64,000 nt of DNA from Tipula vernalis. Taxonomy: Eukaryota > Arthropoda > Insecta > Diptera > Tipulidae. Shown here in pieces: positions 9,326 to 20,216 of this stretch. How positions within the stretch are numbered: position 1 is the first letter of the stretch; each line of letters opens with the position of its first letter. Location of the stretch: NCBI GenBank assembly GCA_958295665.1, contig OY282558.1:113264838-113328837 (forward strand), written 5' to 3'. The notes under the pieces were generated by a model. That model worked only from the letters and a program-made list of their open reading frames with translations, was not told where the DNA came from and did not search any database. The translations under genes and the position numbers were made by a program.

Positions 9326-10369
9326 TTAGTAACGTGTGCTACCTCCTCTTGCATTTATAACACATTTTACCCTCTCTGGCATTGAATTTATCAAATTGGC
9401 CACAGTATCTTGAGGAATTTGTTCCCAAGCTTGAATAACGGCGTTGATCAGTTCTTGTGGCGAAAAAAATGATAAAATAACTTCATAAATTCGTCTCCCG
9501 ATTATGTCCCACATATGCTCGATGGGATTAAGGTCTGGGCTGCAAGCGGGCCAACGCATTACTGGAACATCCACAGCCTCAAGGTATTCCTTTACTACAT
9601 TTGCGACTTGTGGGCGAGCATTATCATGCATAAACATGAATTCATCTCCGATAAATGGTGCAAATGGCATCACATGAGGTTCCAAACACTCGTCGATGTA
9701 TCTAATTGCAGTCATGGTACCGGTAGAAATCGGTACCAACTCTGTTCTTGCAGTAAGTGATATTCCACCCCAAACCATAATAGAACCTCCGCCGAAAGCA
9801 CGTTTAGAAATAATGCATGCCGGTGCAAATCGCTCACCTGGCCGACGATAAACTCTTATCCGACGGTCTGATGATCCAAGGCAAAATCTAGACTCGTCGG
9901 AGAACAAAACATTGGCCCATTGTTCCATTGTCCAGTTTTCATGTTCGAGAGCAAATGTTAAACGAGCTCTGCGGTGTGCTGTAGACAACTCTGGACATAA
10001 GGCTGGCTTTCTTGCAGTCAAATTGGATTCCTTGATTCGTCGACGCACTGTCCTTTCACTAATGGGTGTATCTCGGGATCCGATTAGGTCTGATTTGATG
10101 CTACGTCCAGTTACGAACCGTTTTCTCAAACAAATTAATTTAATATACCTATCCTCAGCGAGTGTTGTACATCGATTTCTCCCACTACCAGCACGACGTT
10201 GATACTGTCCATTCTCCTGGAATCGTTTAATCACTCTTGATATTGTGGATTGGTCCACTCTTAACAGTTGTGCAACGTAAGACTGAGTTCTTCCTTCTTC
10301 AACTAATGTAATGGCCCTCACGCAATCCTCAACACTCAAATGATTTCTTCCGGCCGACAAGTTATTCAT
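9326..10369 (-). CDS. Tc1-family transposase, 347 aa, apparently intact
   Basis: An uninterrupted frame from ATG at 10369. Residues about 1-60 form a paired-type helix-turn-helix (SYVAQLLRVDQSTISRVIKR). A second HTH region follows to about 115, with a GRxR-like link (GSGRNRC). The catalytic core shows D in VLFSDESRFCLG, a GGGSIMVWGGIS motif, D in MHDNARPQVA and E in SPDLNPIEHMWD. Exactly 34 residues lie between the last two, giving DD34E. The C-terminus ends with the usual family block (RVKCVINARGGSTRY). Length matches active Tc1-like transposases (about 340-350). It cuts and pastes the surrounding element by binding its TIRs. Whether it is active cannot be told from sequence. Confidence 0.93.
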   Translation of the reverse strand: MNNLSAGRNHLSVEDCVRAITLVEEGRTQSYVAQLLRVDQSTISRVIKRFQENGQYQRRAGSGRNRCTTLAEDRYIKLICLRKRFVTGRSIKSDLIGSRDTPISERTVRRRIKESNLTARKPALCPELSTAHRRARLTFALEHENWTMEQWANVLFSDESRFCLGSSDRRIRVYRRPGERFAPACIISKRAFGGGSIMVWGGISLTARTELVPISTGTMTAIRYIDECLEPHVMPFAPFIGDEFMFMHDNARPQVANVVKEYLEAVDVPVMRWPACSPDLNPIEHMWDIIGRRIYEVILSFFSPQELINAVIQAWEQIPQDTVANLINSMPERVKCVINARGGSTRY

Positions 10370-10619
10370 TTTTATTTGTTTTTAATGAAAAACCTTACTT
10401 TTACACTTAATTGTATAATTTAAATAACAATTCATTGCAAATAAACTTTTCGACTGAACAGCCAAAGTGCTCAAATTTCTGCTAAACTCGAATTCAACAA
10501 AACAAACGATAGTATTTTTTTAATGCATGTGTATTACAGTGAGAACTAGATGCTATATAGATTTTATCATGATAATTATAAAAACAATTATTAAGCTACT
10601 CGTAATTTCAAAAATACAG

Positions 10620-10646
10620 ATTATGCGTTTTTTTTGTCCATAAGTG
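10620..10646 (-). repeat. Right terminal inverted repeat of the intact Tc1
   Basis: Read inward on the minus strand: CACTTATGGACAAAAAAAAC and then GCATAAT. It differs from the left copy by the terminal base and one internal base. The target TA is at 10647-10648. Confidence 0.85.
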
Positions 10647-10659
10647 TATATTATCGAAA

Positions 10660-11810
10660 TCTTATATTCCAATTCGACAATTTTTTTTTATATCCAGTAA
10701 CTGTTTAAGTTCCTCGTCCCTTAGTTGTAAGGAACCGAAACGCTCCACATCAATGCCTGTACGCTGTATTGATCCGAGATTATTTTTCGAATCCCTAGAA
10801 AGATAATCCGCAACCAAGTGCCGAATTTGTCTAGGACTTATATCAGTCTTGGATGCAGCAGCTGTCGTTAAAGGTTTGTGGTCCGTAAAGACGGTAAAAT
10901 CCCTACCTTCTATGAAATGTCAGAAATGTTTCGGCGAGTTGAAGCTTTCGTGAGTAGAAGGCAAGTGGTTCCCAAAATACATTGTTGTAGTGCTGAAGTG
11001 CTGCACCAATCGCCGTACTTGAACTGTTCGTAGTTAAACTGAATTTCGCATCCTTCAGTGGATGAACTCAAATTGTTGCAGTAGCTAAACTTGTCTTAAG
11101 CATTTCGAATGCTTTGTTACATTGCTAAGAAAATGTTTTGATATTTTTTTAAATTTCAGCAACGTGGATAAATGAGCATGAATTGGTGCTATAGTATCAA
11201 TAAATAAAACGAGGAATAAAACGTTGGCAATAATTTACCATAAAAGGGTGCTTGTAAAGATATTATGGTTTGTACTCTCTCCTTGAACGGTACAACACCA
11301 TTTGATGAAACATCCTGGCCAAGAAACCTTAAAGAGTTTACGTCAACTAAACATTTAAAAATTTTCATTTTTATTTCGTATTCCGATTGACGTTGAAAAA
11401 GTGCTAGGTAAGCATAAGCAAAATCTAAGCCCCGTAAGATTTCGTTCACGAAACGCTGGAAGGTTTGAGTAGCATTTCTCAAACCAAAAGACATTCTCTT
11501 GAACTCAAAGAGTCCGAATGATGTAATTATAGTAGCCTTATAAACATCGTCTGCTGCTATTGGGATATGATGGTACGCCCTAACTAGGTCTATTTAGAAA
11601 AAAATAATTTTTCCTTGCAATTGCATTCCGAAATCTTGGATATGTGGTTTTGGATATCTATCAGAATCTGTACAATAGTTTATTCTTCTGTAATCGCCAC
11701 GCGGTCTCCAATCTGTACTATCTTTCTTTTTACTAAGTGCAAGGGGGATGAAACTGAAGATGACGAAGGTTGAAATATTCCTATAACAAACATCTATTGG
11801 AATTCGAGTT
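10660..11810 (-). pseudogene. Gypsy reverse transcriptase and RNase H (broken)
   Basis: On the minus strand, the block MSFGLRNATQTFQRFVNEIL (11494 on) is the RT motif 4 region and the following LRGLDFAYAY leads to the position of the catalytic YxDD, which is replaced by ALFQR-like sequence. SLRFLGQDVSSNGV (about 11340) is the thumb-side FLG motif. RNase H begins with an STDASSTAIGAALQHYNNV-like stretch at about 11000-11030 and continues to LGSIQRTGID near 10760. Stops occur throughout. The loss of the YxDD motif alone would inactivate RT. Confidence 0.8.
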
Positions 11811-11825
11811 TCGCTATTTTAAATT

Positions 11826-12130
11826 TTAGAGGATTATCGATAATAATGTAGCCGAGTCGCCAAGTTGTTTCCGCTTTACATCGACCAAGATACCAAACTT
11901 ACAAAGAAAATCAGCTCTAATAGTAGGATGATCGACTAATGCTACAATAAATGGGTGTAAAAAAGTTTTGCGGAGACCAATGTTAATTTTTAATAATTGA
12001 ACGCCAAATCTCGAAATATAGGATCCATTTGAAGCAGATAGGCACAACTCACTGTTTCATTTATTTTTTGGGAATCGTGAGCACAGTACAACAGACACAT
12101 CTGCCCCTGTGTCGGGGCGGCTTGTTATGT
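11826..12130 (-). pseudogene. Gypsy aspartic protease (broken)
   Basis: A minus-strand frame from 12047 includes SASNGSYISRFGVQLLKINI and IRADFLCKFGILVDVKRKQL, matching the flap and the C-terminal ADFL-LVD block of retroviral-type proteases in insect gypsy elements. The catalytic DTGA motif sits just upstream (about 12105-12120, read as PDTGADVSVV in an adjoining frame). Position between gag and RT fits the family order. Confidence 0.65.
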
Positions 12131-13020
12131 AATTTCCACTAGTTGCCGCTGAAGCTATGTATTTTAGAAGTTTTTTGCTTGAAATTTAGTAAACTCTTCT
12201 TGCAGTCTACATGGTTTTCGTGCTTTTTGTCCAAAACGATTATGATAGGAGTAAATAGTTTTGTCAAATGTTTTTCTTTTAGAATAATCTTTTGATTGGG
12301 ATCGATTCGCAGAACTATTTCTGTTGGTCCTAGTTACACTTCTCGAACGATTTTCTAATCTTTGGTAGTTGTCGTCTTGTCTATATAACCTGTCATTAAT
12401 CTTTCGTATTTCTTCCAATAACAAATTAACTAGTTTGACCCGACCCTGAATTGCTAACTAAGTTTTCCGTTTTTTTATAAATTTGTGAAATAGCAGGGGT
12501 AGTCTCGCTTCGCTCGCGAGCCGCATAACGCAAGATTAAATAACTAGCCTCAAATATTTTATTTGCAATGGTTTTCATATTTTCGAGTGATTAGTCGGTG
12601 GCTGCTAAAATAGTTCTAACATGAACTAGCAAACCTTCTTCTTGAGCAAATCTTGAGAAACTGTTTTGGAGGAGCCCATCATATTGCTAAGTGTCTGAAA
12701 AAATATGAAGGTTTATTATCAGTGAAGTATGATAACAGTATAGTATGATAACACGACGAATTTAATAGTTTCATATTTATTCTCTTCTGGCGCATTAATA
12801 ATAATATCTTGAACTATATCTATGACATCGGAAGGTAAATTCGTTGTAAGGTGGTAAAATTTTTCCTTTCGCTTGGAATTCTTCTAAAATCGAAAGCAGC
12901 TTTACACCGTTTCCCGGTGTATATCTAACAATTCTCGAAAAAATATCTCGACTTGACAATATTCAAAATTAAAATCGATTTTTGGTCAGATTTGATATTT
13001 GTATTTGAGCCAATTGTAAA
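12131..13020 (-). pseudogene. Gypsy gag (broken)
   Basis: The frame at 12424-12164 contains YSYHNRFGQKARKPCR, the C-x2-H-x-FG-KA-x-C type zinc-binding motif used by some insect gypsy elements instead of a CCHC knuckle. Upstream pieces in shifted frames include EEGLLVHVRTILAATD and ENMKTIANKIFEASY (about 12520-12650) and DVIDIVQDIIINAPEENKYE (about 12770-12830), all typical of the capsid-like part of this gag type. A GC-rich CGCTTCGCTCGCGAGCC stretch at about 12507 lies in the same frame and is probably a local replacement. Confidence 0.6.
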
Positions 13021-13027
13021 AATTATA

Positions 13028-13080
13028 GGCTCTATTCTTCAATTCCACATTCGTTTTCTCCGTGTGTTTTAACCTGTCCG
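13028..13080 (+). mobile_element. Orphan MITE end, related to the 5532-5782 element
   Basis: The sequence GGCTCTATTCTTCAATTCCA and onward follows the terminal repeat of the 251-bp MITE base for base with scattered substitutions for about 45 bp. No inverted partner is visible within the next 700 bp, so this is a lone or strongly decayed end. Confidence 0.5.
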
Positions 13081-14695
13081 ATTTAAAATGCCAACACTTC
13101 CATAGATTTTAGATACACGAAATCGATATAAAAAATCATTTCGAAATTTTTTTTATATTTAAAAAAACTCATAATAAAAAGAATGGAGTGACGTATTTAA
13201 AAAAAAAAAATCATTTTAATATTTTTAATTCACCTTATTGATAATCATAATCAAAAACACAAAATTTTGTAAATTTCATGTCTCGCCGACAAGCCAAACG
13301 ACCAAATTATCAAAAATAAATTACCAATAATAAATAGCATTCGATACCACCCAACACTAAATGTAAATAAATGACGATAAATGACTACTGGTAAGCGTAA
13401 CCTGCAGAGCTATTATTTATATGATTTAACAGTTTACCCCAGGAATTCGAAGAACCGGTCAAGCAAAAAAAATAATGGCACTACCGATATTTGTTCGAGA
13501 GGCGTTCCCAAAGGTACTGGCTGAGCACAATTTCGATGTAAAAATAATTTGAACGAACCAGATTAAAATTCAGTTAAAAGATGTTGTTGTACATAGATAA
13601 TAAATTTTACTATAAAAACGTCCTAAGTATACTATTAAAATTATTAGTGTGTGCGAGTAATAGTTTTTCATCGTACACAAAATGTAGATTTGCTAGATTG
13701 TTGTTGCAATAAAAGGTCCACAACTTGATAATTTTTTTCAATAATTTTGGCATCACACAGAACACGACCACAATTTTTTTTTAATTCAACTTTTTATTGA
13801 TAAAGTTGTGTCATTCATACAACTACCGATTTTATATTTTTATATTTGGGGGCAATATATTTTTTTGTTATTTTTAAGTTAAGTTTTTTATATTTCTATA
13901 CTTTTGTAGGGTGAGTTTGAAAATAATACGAGATGCAGAGAAAATACGCAGTATTAAAATTGTCAGGCGGAAGAAGGAAATTTATTTGGTGATCTTGGAT
14001 GACCTTAACAAAAAAAGTGTTTTTCGGCTTATTTTGAGGCACCCTGTCATTAGTTCTCAATAAATTCAACAATTTCTTCATTTAATTATCGCAATAGCTC
14101 TTCAAGATAACCGCAAGAAAGCAAAAAAACATTTTTTTAGATTTCTTTAAAGCTAAGGTCATGCAAGGTCACACATTTCGTTCTCCCCAACACATTTCCT
14201 TTTCCCATCTGGCAACTTTGATTAATCATTTTGAGGTGAACTTACCAGATTCACCCTGTGAATGTAGTTTACATTTTGTCTATTTATATATTTACAGTAA
14301 AACCTCTCTATATATCTTTTCATTGCGTTTGCCTACGTCACCGAAAATGAAGAAATGAGCAGGTGTCATCGGGTTTTGGTGAGCATATCGAATAGGGGCA
14401 TAGCTCTCTAAGATATGGTTATTTCGCTTGAAATATAAAAACAGATTTAATAGATACTTCTCTAATACATCGAAATTCTTTAGTACTCTATGTTTCGGTT
14501 CTTCGATATTTTAATTTGGGCCAAAATGACGGTAAAAACGTAAAAATCGCGCTTTTTTTGACTGATTTTTTTATTTAAGCCTGCAAAATTTGAACTAAAC
14601 CTACCTATATTTAGTAGTTTTGAAGAAAACGTAGTCACCAGTTTTGAAAAAGCAGTTTTGAAGAATATGCTTTGAAAAAACGGCATTTCTCGCGC
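13080..14695. other. AT-rich stretch without a recognisable gene
   Basis: Contains A/T runs and short open frames only (a 65-codon plus frame at 14161, a 68-codon minus frame at 14686). No domain, splice-flanked exon or repeat pair was recognised. Confidence 0.5.
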
Positions 14696-14707
14696 AAATA
14701 TTGTGTA

Positions 14708-14923
14708 TCTGTATTAGTATGATTCGCTAGTACATAACGCACAGCACATTCTGTATATATAGAATGTAAATTGTGGTATAATCAGTCCAGTCGCCGCGGC
14801 CTGATGAGAAGATTGATTTTTTCATAATCATAAGCTCATCAGTACGAAACTGGATTGAATTCTCTTACAATCTTCGGAACGTATTAAAATCATATAAATT
14901 AAAAAAAAAAAAAAAAAAAAAAG
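14708..14923 (+). mobile_element. Poly(A)-tailed short retroposon with hammerhead-like core
   Basis: The segment ends in a run of more than 20 A at about 14900-14922 and is bracketed by TATTGTGTA at 14699-14707 and 14924-14932, a 9-bp candidate target-site duplication. The body has a small hairpin (ACATTCTGTATATATAGAAT, about 14748-14767) followed by a hammerhead-like motif. No A or B box was found, so it is not an obvious tRNA-derived SINE. It may be a LINE- or Penelope-mobilised RNA. Poly(A) plus duplication supports reverse-transcription-based insertion. Confidence 0.6.
14783..14857 (+). ncRNA. Candidate hammerhead ribozyme
   Basis: Core elements occur in canonical order: an outer helix strand CAGTCCAG (14783-14790), the cleavage triplet GTC (14790-14792), GCCGCGGC, the CTGATGA box (14801-14807), then GAAA (14846-14849) and the partner strand CTGGATTG (14850-14857). 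The outer helix pairs over 8 bp with one G-U. Against it: the inner stem between CTGATGA and GAAA pairs poorly next to the core, the other stem would have only a 2-nt loop, and CTGATGAG can pair instead with CTCATCAG at 14835-14842. Hammerheads are known in Penelope-like elements and small retroposons of animals. Self-cleavage is inference. Confidence 0.4.
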
Positions 14924-14934
14924 TATTGTGTACT

Positions 14935-17885
14935 TTAGATAGACCATTGGTTATAACGTCACGCCAGTCAACCTTATAGATTGAATGATTAGAGAATATG
15001 CTCGGATGTTGTACTAGCAAAAAAAAAAAGCGCCAAAAAATGTTTAACCTAAACGAACCTTTTAAATTGATACAATTCTACTTACTGTCTAATTAAATTT
15101 GTATTGATTGGATAAGAGAATTTTACGTATTTCAATTAGGTACACCATAATTAAGGCCTTATCAAATAACAAATATCGCATTTAATGACAACAAGCACGT
15201 TGGCGTAATCTTGAGATACTTTTGATATTGATAATTTCCAATTTAATCTAAGTGTAACCTTAACGACTATCTTTTAACGCTTTATACACAAACTCATCAT
15301 TATTTGTTGCGATTATGCGTATTGAAAATTATCCATAGAGCAATTATCACTCAAATAACATACATACATACATATGTACATATATACAAATATTTATTTT
15401 CTATAATTATATTGTGGTTTTACTTTATTCGATTAGTCAAAAGTATGTATACGATTTTTATCGTTTCTGTAATTACGATATACATTGTTAATTAATTTTA
15501 ATTATAATTAAAATTTGCTATTTTTATTATTTTTTAAATGAAAACAGATAACTTTTGATAATAAAAAATGTTTTTATTTATAGATAAAAATCCAGTTTAT
15601 TTTTAATAATATAATTATGTTGTTTGTTCATCATGATTAGTTTATTATTTATTATAATGCATAATTATATGAACGAGCAATACGAATTCGCAGAATCGAA
15701 CAACGTTTTCGAATTATCGGAATTTGTGAATTCGGAAACGATTAATAGCTGTATTTCATGATACCATGTGTAATCCAGATGACATCAAGGTACATACTAC
15801 AGGTTTCCCTAGGTTCTAAATAAAACAAATTATATTTTTTAAATAAATACCTAAGGCAAAAAACTGACGAAAAGATACACCATGAAACGAAAATAAATTT
15901 CTCCTATTTGGTTAAACGAATAATTTATTCGCTTCGAATAAAACTCTTCGAATTCCATCAAAAATAAAAATGCACACTGAAAAGGAAATAGACAATAATT
16001 CTATCAAATTACAGAAGTTCGTTCATGAACGTACAATTATTGGTTGAAAATGGTTTTCTAGTTAAGGGGAATTTGTCATCCATGTCGGCTTCATGCCATC
16101 AACATTCGTTTTCGAATACATACACTATTATCCAAAAGTAGAGGGGCTACATAACAAAAAATAGTTTTAGACCAAATGGCGTCCGGAATGAAAAGCGCAT
16201 TTAACGAAGAAACGTTTTTAATTTTTTATGTCCATTTTTAACTTACATATTTGCTTAATGTCAACTTATATTTCAATTAATCATATTCATCGATTTATTA
16301 ATTCAGTGTTGTCTATATTTAATTAATTAATGGTTTTGCTGAAATTTAGTTTAAACCAATAATGTGCATTTTGAAGTGTGCGTTTAAAGGCACATTTCAA
16401 GTGTACCCCAAATGAATGTAGCAAGTGAGATAATCGCAGCAATTTAGCATCGCTCACAAAAATGTTTAATCAACTGTAAGTCAGTTTAAACATTTTCAAT
16501 CTTTTGCAGAAAATTTTAATTATTTTGAAATCGATTTGTATGAAATTTTCCAATTAAATTAGATGCACATTTTTTCAACATTTTCCCACGATTTTAGGCG
16601 ATTTGATTTATTTTTGATTTAATCTGTTTGCAAATCATTTTCGACTTTTTGTAAAACATTTTGGACTTTTTGAAAATAAAGTTCCCCGTCTTTTGCAATA
16701 AGAATTGGATATATTTTATTAATTTAAATTCAAAACATTTTATTTTGCTTGGACAATATTGGTTTTTGACACTTCTTAAATTAATTTAACATTTTCTAAA
16801 TAAAATTCACTATATTTTGCAAATAGAATTGGACAAAATTTAAAAAAATTTATTTCCAACAAAATTTAAAACATTTTATGTATAGGTATAATTGTAACTA
16901 TAAGCGAGGAAATTTAATTGTTTGTTCTTAAATATTTAAAACAGCCTTTTCAAGTAAATGTGATAATCCTGAAGAATCCTAAAAACCCGTGGAATTTCAT
17001 CTTGCCAGCGAGAAAAAGGTTTTGTCTTCGGCGAATTTTCACCAGTGAACAGCATGATTTTGCTGTTTGAACTATGGTGGTTTAGTTCGTGTAGTCATAG
17101 ACCAAGTTTCGACCACACAGTCATCTTCGAAGCACCTATCACTAAAATTCAATGAATATTAATGTGCAGAAATATTTTTTTTGGAGCTCCACAACGATTC
17201 CTTTCACTCTAAGAGCCTTAACTGAATGCTCAACAATTTAAAACCAAAATATGTTAAAAGGGAAACATTTGTCGAAAATCTTAAATATCTAAGAGTGTTT
17301 AGAAATAAATAATGCAGTAAATTATGTCCATTCGTAATAAAATTAAGTTTGCTTGTGGTTTGTTTCTATCTTTGCAACCTTTTCTGGGGCCCTACTTCTT
17401 TCACAGTTTCTTTTAACGCCCTGCCTTACGCAGTAGCCAAATCATTTTGCATAGACCACCTGCCCAGACCTACACCTAACGGGATCCGGACGCGGTATCT
17501 CCTGATCAAAACGCCGCAGCTTTAATCATTGTGCCGTTTCGTCAGTATCTTTAAAGTTTGGTTGAATATTTCATTTAATTAAAATTGAATATATAAAATA
17601 TTTAAAATGTTCTAAATGTTGTTGAAAATAAATTATACATGTCTAACTCTAATGCTGTAGTTTCGTCAATTAAGAATCCTTTTATTTAATTAAGTTAAGA
17701 CAACGTTAAAAATACAATACATTAAATTTCATGAAAAACATCTTACATAATTAAAATTGTCTGTTTTCTTGTAGTAAAAATTTTTAAGTTAAAATAGCGA
17801 CGGGTGAAGAGATCAAGTGAACCTAGGAAGGCATTGCCCACTTCACGAATGTGATCCTTTGTAACATTTTTGTATTTCCTGATGA
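14935..17885. other. AT-rich stretch without a recognisable gene
   Basis: Contains a CATA-rich short repeat at about 15360-15390 and several T runs. No coding domain recognised. A slightly GC-richer block at about 17,390-17,530 shows no open frame of note. Confidence 0.5.
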
Positions 17886-17889
17886 ACAT

Positions 17890-18330
17890 TTTTTTACAGT
17901 TCAACAAACGTAAACAAACAAAATGATCGTGTGTTTATGGTTGAAGAGCAAGTCCAGCGACAATTTTGATAACCGAGTTGCTATGCATAAACTAGCACAT
18001 GCCTTTGTGATGACTTGTGCTGTTGTAACTGCAAATGCTCGCTCTCTGCTTGTTTTTATCGACCAGGACGTTAAGATGAATCAGAAAATGTACCAACAAA
18101 AGGTGTTAAATGATGCGTGGGTCCTTTGGGCACACTAACAATTTGGTGCCGCTGTACATTCCAACAGGGCCCAGCACCACCTCATAAAGCTCGTTCGACG
18201 AAACAATTTTTACAAAGTCACGTTCCACAGTTCATTTGTTCACCACAGCGGCCTCCATACTCGCCTTATTTACATTCGATGGACTTCTTACGTTTGTGCA
18301 TCGTGAAATGGCTTCATTCGGAAGACTTGA
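17890..18330 (+). pseudogene. Mariner-family transposase fragment (DD37D/maT-like)
   Basis: Two overlapping frames carry the middle of a transposase. The first (17923-18138) contains VMTCAVVTANARSLLVFIDQ and MNQKMYQQKVLNDAWV. The second (18117 on) contains FQQGPAPPHKARSTKQFLQS and PYSPYLHSMDF. These correspond to the VMVWAGVTA-RSPLVFI and QQDSAPSHKA... PYSPDLNPMDF blocks of mariner-like transposases whose final residue is D. Here the second D (QQDSAP) is G, and the SPDLNP motif is SPYLHS, so both catalytic positions are damaged. One frameshift joins the frames. Confidence 0.7.
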
Positions 18331-18539
18331 TGCCATCATTCGCGTCATTGGTAACCATATCGAACAGTGACATATTTCTTGAGTTAACATATTTTATAAA
18401 CGGGTTCATAATTGACGAAACAACAGCATTTTTAATTGATAATTCTTCGAGTGTCGAACCCTACCCCCTGCACGTCTAATCCTATAAAACCAATAAAAAA
18501 ATTTAAAGGGCTGAAACTTCTTGAAGTGATCAGAACTTC

Positions 18540-19500
18540 GGTCCTGAAAATTAACTCAACTCCCCAATCAATTCCTGGCTCAACTTCTTAACTCAATCTT
18601 CAGCTCAACCTCCAGCTCAATTTACAACTCATCCTCCAACTCAATCGCAATGCAATCCTAAACGCAATCTCCAAATTAACTGCTACCCAGCTCTCAACTC
18701 AATCATCAAATCTACTCTAAATTAACTTTCAGATCAATTCTTAACCTAACCCCAAATCAACTCTTAAATAATTCCTCAACCGAACAACTCACTTAACTCC
18801 AACGCAAGTTAACTACCCTAATTCAACTTCAACTCAACTTATCTCGAACCAAATTTGAACCCTCTACTTAACTCCACACTGAATGGCCAACCCAAAGCGA
18901 ATTCAAATATTCGACCCCAAATTAACCCCTAACTTAACTCCTCACTCCAATCAAACTCAACTTTAACTCAGACCCTATTCAATCCTAACTCGACCTCAAC
19001 TAAATCCAAACCTAAACTTAACCATAACTCAACCCCAACTCAATCTTCAACCAAATGAACTCAACGTTCAACTGAAACACTAAATCAGCACTGTTCGTAA
19101 ACTACTTGGTATATGAACTCAACTTATTCTAATCTCCACCGCAATCACCGACTCAACCCTCAAATGAATCTCGTACTGAACTTCACCTCACACTCTACTC
19201 GACAACTCAACGCTCTACTTAACGTCGAGCTCAATACTCAAATCAACACAATCCGAAAAATTATATGCGTACATGAAATCAACTCCTAACTCAATATCAA
19301 CTTAACCTCAAACTCAACGTCCAACTCAATCGACGAAGCAACGCGACTCGAAAAGCTACATTCGTGCATGAACCCAACTCAAAAAAACTCAAGCAAATTA
19401 CCAACTCAACCCTTAACAGAAATAAATTCCCAACTTTTGCGCTGAATCCTAATAAACTGAATCTCTAGACGCCCAACTCAATCTTCAAACCAGCATATTT
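18540..19500. repeat. AACTCAA-type satellite, copy 1
   Basis: About 950 bp made of degenerate AACTCAACC / AACTCAATC units of about 9-12 bp. A longer punctuating motif of the form CGAAAAATTATATGCGTACA (plus TGAA) recurs at about 19,252 and as variants at about 19,100 and 19,350. The same two-level structure occurs at 52,745-53,960. Translated frames are low-complexity and not genes. Confidence 0.8.
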
Positions 19501-19584
19501 AATCAACTGTATATGTTGTTATTGAAATTTTATTGACATACATACCTCCAGAGGTGGCTTTTGGGAATGCTTTGTACCATCATA

Positions 19585-19995
19585 GAATCGTAACATCATA
19601 CCATCACTATCGTACCATAATAGTATCTTACCATGTTACCATCTTAAAATCATAACAGAATCATATGATCATATCATCGTACCATACCATGATACCCAGT
19701 ATCCGTACCGTCGTACCATCATACCATTAAACAATCATTCCATCAAACCATTATTCCATCATGACACTATACCATCACATCATCAGACCACAATATCATC
19801 ATACCATCATACCATCATGCCATCTTACCATCACACCATCATACTGTCATACCAACATACCATCAAACCATCATGCCATTATACCTTCATACCATCATTC
19901 CATCATACCATCATACCATAATACCAAATCATCACTATCACCAAAAACATCAAGATCACCATCAATATCACCGTCAATATTACCATCAACATCAC
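19585..19995. repeat. CCATCATA microsatellite
   Basis: About 400 bp of variants of ATACCATC/ATCATACC, grading into CATCACCATCAATATCACC. An 83-codon plus frame (19,761-20,012) is simply its translation (Y, H, I, P, S). Confidence 0.85.
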
Positions 19996-20053
19996 CGTTA
20001 AAAGAATTATGATACACTATCAATATCGAAAAATCAACTCATTTGGTGAAGTT

Positions 20054-20216
20054 TTAATTTTTTTTTTCGCTGGCGCCACATCCCATAGAAGGATTTGGCT
20101 GCTTCATGATAAAGTTTCGTAATAATTTTTTCCACGGATAATGAGTGATTAATTCATTGATCCTACATTAACCAGTCGTGTTTTTTTCATCACCCGCCGG
20201 GAATCGAACCCGGGAT
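20054..20216 (-). mobile_element. tRNA-derived SINE, 5'-truncated
   Basis: On the minus strand the head reads AGAGATCCCGGGTTCGATTC followed by CCGGCGGGTGATG. This contains a textbook RNA polymerase III B box (GGTTCGATTCC) in a tRNA T-arm context. It then runs through a unique body to a GGCGCCAGCG sequence and an A-rich tail (read as T from about 20,068 down to 20,054). The A box is missing; the element abuts AACTCAA satellite units, so it either inserted there or was captured. Confidence 0.7.

Larger units (their letters stand above)
9059..10646 (-). mobile_element. Tc1-family DNA transposon, structurally complete
   Basis: The terminal inverted repeats (about 27 bp) are ACTTATGGACAAAAAAATCG (9060 onward) and, at the other end read inward from 10646, ACTTATGGACAAAAAAAACG, differing by one base here. 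A TA lies immediately outside each end (9057-9058 and 10647-10648), the target duplication expected of Tc1/mariner. The element is 1588 bp, a typical autonomous Tc1 length, and carries one uninterrupted transposase gene. It is inserted into an already decaying gypsy element, so it is the younger of the two. Confidence 0.9.
8031..13020 (-). mobile_element. Decayed Ty3/gypsy LTR retrotransposon, nested host of a Tc1 element
   Basis: Read on the minus strand from about 13,020 to 8031, the order is gag with an unusual zinc-binding motif, protease, reverse transcriptase, RNase H and integrase with the C-terminal GPY/F-like module. This pol order (RT-RH-IN) defines Ty3/gypsy. The Tc1 at 9059-10646 sits between RNase H and integrase; removing it joins the flanks at a TA. 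Many stops and shifts are present. I could not identify long terminal repeats. The 3' side ends abruptly at a mariner fragment, so the right-hand LTR may be lost. Confidence 0.8.

Noticed and set aside
9515..10202. Plus-strand frames of 81 and 96 codons
   Set aside because: Antisense shadows of the intact Tc1 transposase.
19761..20012. 83-codon open frame rich in Y, H, I, P, S
   Set aside because: It is the translation of the CCATCATA microsatellite.
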